From Vallitalea guaymasensis (GTDB lineage: Bacteria > Bacillota > Clostridia > Lachnospirales > Vallitaleaceae), in NCBI RefSeq assembly GCF_018141425.1, contig NZ_CP058561.1, positions 4,340,001-4,404,000 of the forward strand: a DNA stretch of 64,000 nt, in the 5' to 3' direction. Under the pieces are notes generated by a model that saw only the letters and a program-made list of their open reading frames with translations, did not search any database and had not been told where the DNA came from. Of the stretch, positions 1-7,893 are shown piece after piece; the stretch's first letter is position 1; every line of letters starts with the position of its first letter. The position numbers and the translations under genes are program-made.

Positions 1-23
1 ATCTATATAAATATTATATAAAA

Positions 24-215
24 CATGAATAGAGGCGCGAAGGAGAGGGTAATCTTTAATTGTTAAGGAGAAGAACCTCCAATATTAAAGATGAATGGTT
101 CCTTTGCCGAAAGAGTATGTTGGTTCTTAAATATATTCTTGGTGATAATGACAATACATTATCACTGCCATAAGGGATGATTAGATATCCTAAGTTTTAT
201 GGAGAGCTATTTATG
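24..215 (+). promoter_or_regulatory. Lysine riboswitch (L box) aptamer
   Basis: The hallmarks of the lysine aptamer appear in order: TAGAGGCGCG at 30-39, AGAGGGTAA near 43-51, a helix of ATCTTTAAT (52-60) with ATTAAAGAT (84-92), TGCCGAA near 104-110, a 9-bp hairpin GTGATAATG/CATTATCAC (about 142-165), and the closing GGAGAGCTA at 201-209. P1 forms from 24-32 and 207-215 (9 bp, one G-U). The element precedes a lysine fermentation operon rather than a biosynthesis or transport gene. The promoter must lie at the extreme left edge or outside the window; an A/T-rich TATATA at about 14-19 could be its -10 box. Confidence 0.92.
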
Positions 216-255
216 TATTGAAAATAAGATTTCATTACATAAATAGCTTTTATTT
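205..255 (+). terminator. Riboswitch-controlled intrinsic terminator
   Basis: A perfect 13-bp stem pairs 205-217 with 236-248 and is followed by a T-rich run to 255. Its 5' arm contains all of the P1 3' strand of the riboswitch (207-215), so aptamer P1 and terminator cannot coexist. Lysine binding, by stabilising P1, should block this terminator and permit transcription of the operon. That is the opposite logic to the usual lysine OFF switch. Confidence 0.85.
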
Positions 256-297
256 ACGAAAAGCATTGAAATCTTATTTTCAGTGCTTTTCTTGCGT
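218..297 (+). promoter_or_regulatory. Second leader hairpin with an alternative pairing partner
   Basis: Bases 258-271 pair with 278-291 (14 bp, one G-U) to form a second hairpin followed by a weak T run. The 3' part of this region (267-282) can instead pair perfectly with the loop of the first terminator (219-234). The leader therefore has at least three competing helices downstream of the aptamer. It may be a tandem terminator or a folding intermediate that tunes read-through. Confidence 0.55.
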
Positions 298-344
298 TAT
301 GTGACTGGATTTAGGGTGGAAAATTGAGAAAAAGGGAGTTGATA

Positions 345-357
345 GTAAACGTTTTAA
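345..357 (+). promoter_or_regulatory. Operator-like site in the lysine operon leader
   Basis: GTAAACGTTTTAA matches 12 of 13 bases of the GTAAACGTTTTAC sites repeated upstream of iolC (54304-54316 and 54345-54357). It lies between the riboswitch terminators and the kal start, where a bound LacI/CcpA-type protein could act as a roadblock. Which regulator binds is unknown; it is only loosely similar to a catabolite (cre) site. Confidence 0.4.
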
Positions 358-405
358 GGTTATTACTTAGAAGTAACTTAGGTTTGGGAGAAAGGAGTTA
401 GGTAG

Positions 406-786
406 ATGAAATCATTAATAAGAGTAAGAATGAGTTGTCATGACGCTCATTATGGGGGAAATCTAGTTGATGGAGCTAAGATTTTACAGCTTTTTGGCGA
501 TGTAGCAACAGAATTATTGATTAAAAATGATGGGGACGAAGGATTATTCAAAGCATATGACAATATTGAATTTATAGCTCCTGTATATGCTGGTGATTAC
601 ATAGAATGTGAAGGACAGATTACTGGTTTTGGAAACACTTCAAGGAAAATGGTATTTGAAGCAAGGAAAGTAATAAGACAAAGACCAGATATAAATGATT
701 CAGCAGCTGAGGTTATGGAAGAGTCTGTTGTAGTATGCAAGGCAAGTGGAACATGTGTAGTTCCTAAGGACAAACAAAGAAAGTAG
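406..786 (+). CDS. kal: 3-aminobutyryl-CoA ammonia lyase
   Basis: A 126-residue protein of the small hotdog-fold type. It matches Kal, which eliminates ammonia from L-3-aminobutyryl-CoA to give crotonyl-CoA in lysine fermentation. The assignment rests on its size, the early [10 protein letters not shown] stretch, the [17 protein letters not shown] segment typical of hotdog thioesterase/dehydratase-like subunits, and its place at the head of an operon carrying every other step of the pathway. The start has an AGGAG-type ribosome binding site shortly upstream. kce follows after about 10 bases, so the two are probably translated together. Expression should depend on the riboswitch leader. A generic acyl-CoA thioesterase is the alternative, made unlikely by context. 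Confidence 0.9.
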   Translation: MKSLIRVRMSCHDAHYGGNLVDGAKILQLFGDVATELLIKNDGDEGLFKAYDNIEFIAPVYAGDYIECEGQITGFGNTSRKMVFEARKVIRQRPDINDSAAEVMEESVVVCKASGTCVVPKDKQRK

Positions 787-796
787 GGAAGTAGTT

Positions 797-1615
797 ATGG
801 AAAAATTAATAATTACAGCAGCTATTTGCGGAGCAGAAGTTACCAAGGAACATAATCCTACTGTACCTTACACTGTGGATGAAATTGTAAGTGAAGCCGA
901 GAAAGCTTACAAAGCTGGAGCAAGTATCATTCATCTACATGTAAGAGAAGATGATGGAACTCCTACACAAGATAAAAATAGATTCAAAGAATGCATAGAT
1001 GGTATAAAAGAAAGATGCAAAGATGTAATCATTCAACCATCCACTGGTGGGGCAGTAGGGATGACAAATGAAGAGAGATTACAGCCAATATATCTTGATC
1101 CTGAGATGGCAACACTGGATTGTGGAACTTGTAATTTTGGTGGTGACGATATTTTTGTTAACACTGAAAACACAATAATAGAGTTTGCAGAAAAAATCTA
1201 TGGTCTAGGTATAAAGCCTGAAATAGAGGTTTTTGACAAAGGTATGGTTGATATGGCACTTAGATTATACAAAAAAGGTATTCTAAAAGCGCCACTCCAT
1301 TTTAACTTTGTATTAGGAGTTAACGGAGGAATAGCCGCAACACCTAGAGATTTAATATACTTAGTGGACAGTATTCCAGATGATGCAACTTATACAGTAA
1401 CTGGTATAGGACGAAATGAGTTCAACATGGCTACTATAAGTATTATTATGGGTGGACACGTTAGAGTAGGTTATGAGGATAATATTTACATGAAAAAAGG
1501 TGTGTTAGCAAATTCCAATGGAGAGCTTGTGGAAAAAGTAGTGACGTTAGCGAAAGAACTTGGAAGAGAAATTGCAACTCCTGATGAAGCAAGAAAAATA
1601 TTAGGTATAGGTTAA
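797..1615 (+). CDS. kce: 3-keto-5-aminohexanoate cleavage enzyme
   Basis: A 272-residue member of the BKACE (DUF849) family. Kce converts 3-keto-5-aminohexanoate plus acetyl-CoA to L-3-aminobutyryl-CoA and acetoacetate. The zinc-binding pair His46-x-His48 is visible in IIHLHVRE, with a C-terminal glutamate near residue 227 in VGYEDN completing the site as in the characterised enzyme. Full length for the family. It sits directly after kal, which uses its product, and before the CoA-transferase genes that process acetoacetate. BKACE enzymes vary in substrate, but the lysine context makes the specific assignment strong. Confidence 0.93.
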   Translation: MEKLIITAAICGAEVTKEHNPTVPYTVDEIVSEAEKAYKAGASIIHLHVREDDGTPTQDKNRFKECIDGIKERCKDVIIQPSTGGAVGMTNEERLQPIYLDPEMATLDCGTCNFGGDDIFVNTENTIIEFAEKIYGLGIKPEIEVFDKGMVDMALRLYKKGILKAPLHFNFVLGVNGGIAATPRDLIYLVDSIPDDATYTVTGIGRNEFNMATISIIMGGHVRVGYEDNIYMKKGVLANSNGELVEKVVTLAKELGREIATPDEARKILGIG

Positions 1616-1668
1616 GAGTCAAATAAGGAGAAGGTTTATATAAATAATATTTTAAAAGAGGTGAAAAG

Positions 1669-2313
1669 GTGAATAAATTAGTTAGTAAAGACGATTTAAA
1701 GCCTTTGTTAAAAGATGGTTCAGTCATTATGGTGGGTGGTTTCCTAGGATGTGGTACCCCAGAAACGATTATTGACTTAATAATTGAAATGGGAATCAAA
1801 GACCTTACAATAATTGGTAACGATACTAGTTATGAAGATAAAGGTATTGGTAGGTTAATAGTCAATAGACAGGTTAAAAAAGTGATAACATCACATATTG
1901 GAACTAACCCTGTTACTGGAGAATTAATGAATAGTGGCGAGCTAGAAGTAGAGTTGTCACCACAAGGAACTCTTATTGAGAGAATAAGAGCAGGTGGATT
2001 TGGATTAGGTGGAGTTCTTACTCCTACAGGAGTCGGTACTTTAGTTGAAGAAGGCAAAGAAATTATAAAAGTTAAAGATAAGGAATATTTACTTGAAATG
2101 CCTCTAAGAGCTGATATAGCAATTGTTCGAGGAAGTGTTGTTGATAAATTCGGCAATACAATTTATAAAGGAACTACAAGAAACTTTAATCCCATGATAG
2201 CTATGGCAGCTGATACTGTTATAGTAGAAGCCGAAGAATTAGTTGAGACAGGCGAACTTGATAAAGATAGTATTATAACACCAGGTGTTGTGGTTGACTA
2301 CATAATTAACTAA
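1669..2313 (+). CDS. atoD: Butyrate/acetoacetate CoA-transferase, alpha subunit
   Basis: A 214-residue CoA-transferase family I alpha subunit. The N-terminal [10 protein letters not shown] motif and the central [16 protein letters not shown] glycine-rich segment are typical of AtoD/CtfA. With the next gene it should move CoA from butyryl-CoA to the acetoacetate made by Kce, releasing butyrate and feeding acetoacetyl-CoA to thiolysis. The start is GTG after a GAGGTG ribosome binding site. The stop is adjacent to the beta-subunit gene, as expected for a stoichiometric pair. Substrate preference among short acyl-CoAs is inferred from context. Confidence 0.9.
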   Translation: MNKLVSKDDLKPLLKDGSVIMVGGFLGCGTPETIIDLIIEMGIKDLTIIGNDTSYEDKGIGRLIVNRQVKKVITSHIGTNPVTGELMNSGELEVELSPQGTLIERIRAGGFGLGGVLTPTGVGTLVEEGKEIIKVKDKEYLLEMPLRADIAIVRGSVVDKFGNTIYKGTTRNFNPMIAMAADTVIVEAEELVETGELDKDSIITPGVVVDYIIN

Positions 2314-2329
2314 GATGGGGGTGGATTTT

Positions 2330-2992
2330 TTGATAGATAAAAAGTTAGGTAAAGAAATAATTGCTAAGAGAGTAGCAAAAGAATTGAAGAGTGGTCAGCT
2401 GGTTAATCTGGGTATTGGTCTTCCTACTAAAATAGCCAACTATATTCCAGAAGGTATAGAGGTAAGTTTTCAATCAGAAAACGGCATGACAGGTATGGGT
2501 AAACTATCTCCAGAGGAAAGTGAAAACAAAGATATCATAAATGCTGGTGGAGGATACGTGAGTGTATTACCTGATGGAGCTTTTTTTGATACCAGCTTCT
2601 CATTTGGACTTATAAGAGGAGGACATGTGGATCTCACTGTTCTTGGAGCACTTGAAGTTGATAAGATGGGCAATCTTGCAAGCTGGATCATACCAGGGAA
2701 ATTGGTTCCAGGTATGGGCGGAGCTATGGACCTTGTAACAGGTGCCAAGAAAGTGATAATAGCTATGCTTCATACTGCAAAAGGTACACCTAAGATATTA
2801 GATGAGTGCACATTACCGTTAACAGCAAAAGGAGTTATAGACCTTATAGTAACAGAGCTTGGAGTAATGGAAGTAACCGATAAAGGAATAGTGTTAAAAG
2901 AAATAAATAAAGATACAACAATAGAAGAAATAAAATCTTTAACTGCTTGTGAACTTATCATTGATGATAATTTACAAGTGATGGAAGTGTAA
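2330..2992 (+). CDS. atoA: Butyrate/acetoacetate CoA-transferase, beta subunit
   Basis: About 220 residues, partner of the preceding subunit. The catalytic glutamate that forms the glutamyl-CoA intermediate is in FQSENGMTG (Glu50 from this start). NLGIGLPT and the [11 protein letters not shown] stretch are also characteristic. I chose the TTG at 2330 because GGGGGTGG lies 5-6 bases upstream of it. An in-frame ATG at 2315 would add five residues but has no ribosome binding site and would overlap the putative one. Most AtoA proteins begin close to the [12 protein letters not shown] segment, which agrees. Works with AtoD in the butyrate-releasing end of lysine fermentation. Confidence 0.9.
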   Translation: MIDKKLGKEIIAKRVAKELKSGQLVNLGIGLPTKIANYIPEGIEVSFQSENGMTGMGKLSPEESENKDIINAGGGYVSVLPDGAFFDTSFSFGLIRGGHVDLTVLGALEVDKMGNLASWIIPGKLVPGMGGAMDLVTGAKKVIIAMLHTAKGTPKILDECTLPLTAKGVIDLIVTELGVMEVTDKGIVLKEINKDTTIEEIKSLTACELIIDDNLQVMEV

Positions 2993-3036
2993 GTGGTTAA
3001 TAATAAATATATTATTTTGAAAGGATTGATTAAATT

Positions 3037-4071
3037 ATGAGAGGTTGCAAATACGGAACACATAGAGTTATAGAGCCAAAAGGAGTATTACCACAAGCTG
3101 CACAGAAAATATCTAACGATATGAAAATATATGATAATGAAATGCTTATTGATATCCAAGCACTAAACATAGATTCAGCGAGCTTCACTCAAATAAAAGA
3201 GGTCTGTAATAAAGACAAAGAAAAAATGAAAGCTATGATACTGGAGATTATTGGTAAAAGAGGTAAAATGCAGAATCCAGTAACTGGCTCTGGTGGTATG
3301 CTAATAGGTACAATCAAAGAAATGGGAAGCGATTTAAAAGACAGAGACTTGAAAGTTGGAGATAAAATAGCTTCATTGGTATCACTTACTCTTACTCCAC
3401 TTAAGATTGAAGAAATATTGGATATTAAGATGGACATTGACCGTGTAGAAGTAAAAGGTACTGCTATTTTATTTGAAAGCGGTATATATGCTAAGCTACC
3501 AAATGATATGGAAGAAACATTAGCACTTGCAGCACTTGATGTAGCAGGAGCACCAGCTCAAACTAGAAAACTAGTTAAAAAAGATCAAACAGTTCTTGTA
3601 TTAGGAGCTAATGGAAAATCAGGTTTATTATGCTGTTACGAAGCAAGAAAACAAGTAGGCGAAAATGGTAAAGTAATTGGTATGGTTAGAAGTGAAAGCA
3701 AGAGAGAATTCTTGGAAGAAACAGGATTTTGTCATGATATCATCCTTGCTGATGCTACTAATCCTACAAAAGTATTAGAAGAAGTTATGAAAGTAACTGG
3801 TGGAAAAGAAATTGATGTTGCAATAAACTGTGTTAATATCCCAAATACTGAGATGTCAACAATACTTCCTGTAAGAGAAGAAGGAATAGTATATTTCTTC
3901 TCAATGGCTACAAGCTTTACAAAAGCTGCCCTTGGAGCAGAAGGTATTGGAAAAGACGTTAACATGATTATTGGAAATGGATATTCTAAGAATCATGCTG
4001 ATATTACACTAGAAGATGTTAGAGAAAGTAAAATAATCAGAGATATCTTTGAAAAAATGTATTTAAACTAA
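3037..4071 (+). CDS. kdd: L-erythro-3,5-diaminohexanoate dehydrogenase
   Basis: A 344-residue NAD(P)-dependent dehydrogenase that oxidatively deaminates 3,5-diaminohexanoate to 3-keto-5-aminohexanoate, the substrate of Kce. The N-terminus (RGCKYGTHRVIEPKGVLPQAA) is characteristic of Kdd. The mid-region VLVLGANGKSGLLC is the Rossmann nucleotide-binding loop within a medium-chain-dehydrogenase-like fold. A ribosome binding site (AAAGGA) precedes the ATG. It sits between the CoA-transferase genes and kamA, linking the aminomutases to the cleavage enzyme. Length matches the family. Confidence 0.93.
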   Translation: MRGCKYGTHRVIEPKGVLPQAAQKISNDMKIYDNEMLIDIQALNIDSASFTQIKEVCNKDKEKMKAMILEIIGKRGKMQNPVTGSGGMLIGTIKEMGSDLKDRDLKVGDKIASLVSLTLTPLKIEEILDIKMDIDRVEVKGTAILFESGIYAKLPNDMEETLALAALDVAGAPAQTRKLVKKDQTVLVLGANGKSGLLCCYEARKQVGENGKVIGMVRSESKREFLEETGFCHDIILADATNPTKVLEEVMKVTGGKEIDVAINCVNIPNTEMSTILPVREEGIVYFFSMATSFTKAALGAEGIGKDVNMIIGNGYSKNHADITLEDVRESKIIRDIFEKMYLN

Positions 4072-4101
4072 TTATAGGAAGGAAATTTTGTGGGGTGTAA
4101 A

Positions 4102-5385
4102 ATGGAAAAGAGCAGAAGGTATGAATATTATAGTAATGTTAGTGATAGCGATTGGAATGATTGGAAGTGGCAGATAAAAAACAGGATAAGAAATGTTGAA
4201 GAGTTAAAAAAATATTTACCACTTAATGAATCAGAAGAAGAAGGAATCAAAAAATGCTTGCAATCACTAAGGATGGCCATTACACCATACTACTTATCCC
4301 TTATTGATAAGAATGATGAAAATGACCCTATCAGAAAACAAGCTGTACCTAATAGCTTAGAATTACACACATCAACCGTTGACTTCATTGACCCCCTATC
4401 AGAAGATGCACACTCACCTGTGCCCGGGTTGGTTCATCGATATCCTGATAGAGTGTTGTTTTTAGTAACTGATCAATGTTCTATGTATTGTAGACACTGC
4501 ACTCGTAGAAGATTTGCAGGACATACAGATAAAGAACTGCCAATGAATAGAATAAATACTGCCATAGAATATATTGCTAATACACCAGTTGTTAGAGATG
4601 TATTGTTATCTGGTGGAGATGCCCTATTATTATCAGATGACAAACTAGAATCCATAATAAAGAAATTACGAGAAATCCCTCATGTAGAGATAATCAGAAT
4701 AGGTACTAGGACACCTGTTGTGTTGCCTCAGAGAATAACAGATAATCTTGTAGGAATGTTAAAGAAATATCATCCAATATATATTAATACACATTTCAAC
4801 CATCCTAATGAGATTACGAAAGAATCAAAAGAGGCGTGTGAAAAATTAGCAGATGCAGGAATTCCACTTGGTAATCAATCAGTTTTGCTTAAGGGTGTAA
4901 ATGATTGTGTGTTCGTAATGAGAAAATTGGTAAATGAATTGGTTAAAATAAGAGTAAAACCATATTATTTATATCAATGTGATCTTACAGTCGGCATAGA
5001 ACATTTTAGGACTTCTGTAGCAAAAGGTATTGAAATCATTGAAGGGCTTCGTGGACATACGTCTGGACTTTGTGTACCTACTTTTGTTGTTGATGCACCT
5101 GGTGGAGGCGGAAAGATACCAGTAATGCCTAATTACCTTATTTCGCAGGGTCATAATAAGATTGTTCTTAGAAACTTTGAAGGAGTTATAACAACTTATA
5201 AAGAACCAAACCATTATGAACCAGCATGTAATTGTGAGGTATGCAGACATGAAAAAGAAACCCATATGGTTGGAGTTGCAGAATTATTATCTAATAATGA
5301 AAAATCATTGATAGAGCCAGAAGGTCTGGAAAGAAAAATGAGAGGGTATGGACACCTTGAAAAAACTACTGCAAAGGTTAACTGA
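4102..5385 (+). CDS. kamA: L-lysine 2,3-aminomutase
   Basis: A 427-residue radical SAM/PLP enzyme that converts L-lysine to L-beta-lysine, the first step of the pathway. The cluster cysteines are Cys126, Cys130 and Cys133 in CSMYCRHC. The PLP lysine is Lys338 in PGGGGKIPVMPNY, one residue offset from the well-studied clostridial enzyme. The C-terminal CNCEVC cysteines of the zinc site are present. I chose the ATG at 4102 because the protein then begins like characterised KamA (EKSRRYEYYSNVSD); GTG at 4090 has a good AGGAAGG upstream and would add four residues. Its 3' end overlaps the start of kamB. Confidence 0.96.
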   Translation: MEKSRRYEYYSNVSDSDWNDWKWQIKNRIRNVEELKKYLPLNESEEEGIKKCLQSLRMAITPYYLSLIDKNDENDPIRKQAVPNSLELHTSTVDFIDPLSEDAHSPVPGLVHRYPDRVLFLVTDQCSMYCRHCTRRRFAGHTDKELPMNRINTAIEYIANTPVVRDVLLSGGDALLLSDDKLESIIKKLREIPHVEIIRIGTRTPVVLPQRITDNLVGMLKKYHPIYINTHFNHPNEITKESKEACEKLADAGIPLGNQSVLLKGVNDCVFVMRKLVNELVKIRVKPYYLYQCDLTVGIEHFRTSVAKGIEIIEGLRGHTSGLCVPTFVVDAPGGGGKIPVMPNYLISQGHNKIVLRNFEGVITTYKEPNHYEPACNCEVCRHEKETHMVGVAELLSNNEKSLIEPEGLERKMRGYGHLEKTTAKVN

Positions 5386-6385
5386 ATACAACAGCATATC
5401 AATTATTGGTATGGATAAAAATGTTGGAAAGACAACTACATTAAATTTCATAATAAACAAGGCTAGGGGTAGGTATACCCTTGGCCTTACCTCCATTGGA
5501 AGAGATGGAGAAGAAAAAGATATGGTTACAGGTACAAACAAGCCCAAAATATACATTGGTAAAAATACTTTTGTAGCCACAGCCAAGAAATGTCTCATGA
5601 CAAGTGATGTAACTATGGAGATTATTGATACTACTGGTATTGACACACCAATGGGAGAAATTATAATCATTAGGTCCTTAAGCGATGGTTATATAGAATT
5701 AGCTGGACCTTCAGTAAATAACTACATGAAAGATATTTGCATCAAGCTTAAAGATTATGGATCTGACTATGTATTATGTGATGGTGCCGTTTCAAGAAAA
5801 ACATTTGCATCACCAACGATTACTGATGGAACCATATTATGTACTGGAGCATCTCTGAGCAATGATATAAATAAAGTGGTATATGAAACTGTACACACAG
5901 TGAATCTATTATCTATTAAAGAAAATGAAGATATCAATTTATTGAATCTATTAAAGGAAAACCGTGATTACAAGGTATGTTTAGTTGATAAGGATTATGG
6001 TATAAGAAATCTTCCTGTTCTTACAGCATTAGAAGCATCGGGAGATATCGTAAATAATATCAATGAACATACAAAATATGTAGTTATCAAAGGCATTATA
6101 TCCGATAGATTACTTCAGGGAATCATAGGAAGCACACAGTTATACAAACAAATAAAGTTTATTATTGAAGATGGTACTAAGATGTTCGTTAGTAAAAAAG
6201 AGTATGATATATTTCTAAGAAGCGGTGGAACCATTGAGGCATTGAAGAAGATAAATCTAATAGGAGTTACCGTTAATCCAGTATCCCCATATGGTTATGA
6301 ATTTGACAAAGATAGACTCAAGTCATTAATTAGTGGAGAAATCAATTTACCTGTCTATAACGTAATGGATGATGAAAAATATTAG
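5348..6385 (+). CDS. kamB: Lysine 5,6-aminomutase reactivase subunit KamB
   Basis: A 345-residue protein of the KamB family found between kamA and the lysine 5,6-aminomutase genes in lysine fermenters. A P-loop-like GMDKNVGKTT at about residues 21-30 suggests nucleotide binding, followed by TSIGRDGEE. KamB and KamC are thought to be a chaperone that replaces damaged adenosylcobalamin on KamDE. The reading frame starts inside the kamA 3' end, so translation is probably coupled. The ATG at 5348 is only one base after GAGAGGG; a TTG at 5357 has better spacing, so the exact start is uncertain. The role is inferred from family and position. Confidence 0.85.
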   Translation: MDTLKKLLQRLTEYNSISIIGMDKNVGKTTTLNFIINKARGRYTLGLTSIGRDGEEKDMVTGTNKPKIYIGKNTFVATAKKCLMTSDVTMEIIDTTGIDTPMGEIIIIRSLSDGYIELAGPSVNNYMKDICIKLKDYGSDYVLCDGAVSRKTFASPTITDGTILCTGASLSNDINKVVYETVHTVNLLSIKENEDINLLNLLKENRDYKVCLVDKDYGIRNLPVLTALEASGDIVNNINEHTKYVVIKGIISDRLLQGIIGSTQLYKQIKFIIEDGTKMFVSKKEYDIFLRSGGTIEALKKINLIGVTVNPVSPYGYEFDKDRLKSLISGEINLPVYNVMDDEKY

Positions 6386-7862
6386 GGAGGTGGTTATAAT
6401 AAAATATTTGGATAATAAGATAAAAGAAGAGATTGGTTTTAACTATGTATTGAATGAGTTATCTATCAATACTCCCTATGGAATGGCTGTCAAGAAAAAA
6501 ATCAGGGTCTATAGAAAAGAAGAATATAATTTACTTTGCAATGAACTAGACAATGTTGAAAAAATCATTACTAGTTTACATAGAAACAAAGAGGCATATA
6601 GTGAAATTGAAAGAACTATGATGGAATTTAAGGATATAACTAATCTTGTAAAAAGATATAACAGAAATTATATACTAGACGAAGTGGAATTGTTTGAAAT
6701 CAAGAGTTTTGCAATAAATACACAAAAGTTATTGAGTACATATAAGAATCTTGACCTTGTTATAGATATCAAATTTCAATCTATGAAAAGTATTATTAAA
6801 CTGTTGAATCCGGAGAATAAGACTTCCCATACTTTTTCTATATATAATGCTTATAGCATAGAACTAGAAGAGGTTAGAACTAAGAAGATAAAGTTAGAAA
6901 AACTTATATTCAAGGAAGAAAATCAAGAAAGAATTAAACTACTGAAAAGTGAAAGATTGGATTTAGTAGTTGAGGAAGAGAAGTTAGAGAGCAGCATAAA
7001 GATGTGTTTGAGTAAAAAGATTTATGATTATATAGATGATATAAAGCATAATATTGATGCAATAGGAAGATTGGATATGCTTATTGCAAAAGGCAGGATT
7101 GCAATAAAATATTTGGCTGTAAAACCTAAGATACTGAAAGAAGTCAATATTTGGTTCAAGGATATGAAAAATCCAAAAGTGATAAATTATCTAAGAGAGA
7201 ACAATAAAGATTATATACCTGTAAGTATTAGTTTGGAAAAAGGGGTTACTGTTATTACAGGAGCTAATATGGGAGGAAAGAGCGTTACAATAAAAACAAT
7301 GGTTCTTAATCTATTATTGGCACTAATGGGTTTTTATGTATTTGCAGCAGAGGCTAAAGTGGCTATGATGGACTTCGTATACTTGATATCAGATGATATG
7401 CAGTCAATAAGTAGAGGTCTTAGTTCTTTTGGGGCAGAGATTATCAAGATAAATGAAGCTATTAAAGATATTAAGACAGGTAATGGCTTCATAGGATTAG
7501 ATGAATTCGCAAGAGTAACCAATCCAGGAGAAGGAGTCATTCTACTAAGATCTTTATGTAAATTCCTTAAAGATTATAATACTGTAAGTCTTATATCAAC
7601 ACATTATGATGGCATCATTGATAGGGATATGAAACATTATCAAGTTGTGGGACTTAAGAATGTTGATGAGAACAATTTGAAAAATAAAATCAATGTGGAC
7701 AGAGAAGATTCAACGCGTATTATTCAAGACAAAATGGATTATAGATTAGAAATTGTAGATGAGCATTGTGCTGTTCCAAAAGATGCCATAAAGGTAGCTA
7801 AATTATTAGGACTTGATGAAAAAATATTAGACTATACAGAAGCAATGATAAAAAATTCTTAG
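6369..7862 (+). CDS. kamC: Lysine 5,6-aminomutase reactivase ATPase KamC (MutS-related)
   Basis: A protein of about 490 residues with a C-terminal MutS-like ATPase domain: Walker A GANMGGKS at about residues 298-305, a Walker B-like NGFIGLDEFARVT, and STHYD resembling the MutS H-loop. The N-terminal half is helical and charged, without the mismatch-recognition domain, so it is not a DNA repair MutS. With KamB it likely reactivates KamDE. The ATG at 6369 lies inside kamB and lacks a ribosome binding site. A strong GGGAGGTGG at 6385-6393 points to initiation just downstream, where only ATA (6396, 6399) and a distant TTG (6408) are in frame. Confidence 0.87.
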   Translation: MMKNIREVVIIKYLDNKIKEEIGFNYVLNELSINTPYGMAVKKKIRVYRKEEYNLLCNELDNVEKIITSLHRNKEAYSEIERTMMEFKDITNLVKRYNRNYILDEVELFEIKSFAINTQKLLSTYKNLDLVIDIKFQSMKSIIKLLNPENKTSHTFSIYNAYSIELEEVRTKKIKLEKLIFKEENQERIKLLKSERLDLVVEEEKLESSIKMCLSKKIYDYIDDIKHNIDAIGRLDMLIAKGRIAIKYLAVKPKILKEVNIWFKDMKNPKVINYLRENNKDYIPVSISLEKGVTVITGANMGGKSVTIKTMVLNLLLALMGFYVFAAEAKVAMMDFVYLISDDMQSISRGLSSFGAEIIKINEAIKDIKTGNGFIGLDEFARVTNPGEGVILLRSLCKFLKDYNTVSLISTHYDGIIDRDMKHYQVVGLKNVDENNLKNKINVDREDSTRIIQDKMDYRLEIVDEHCAVPKDAIKVAKLLGLDEKILDYTEAMIKNS

Positions 7863-7893
7863 TAATATTTATTTTAAGAGAAGGTTGGTGGGT

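Noticed and set aside
6369-7862. KamC as a DNA mismatch repair MutS protein
   Set aside because: Only the ATPase part resembles MutS; the mismatch-binding domain is absent and the gene lies between kamB and kamD.
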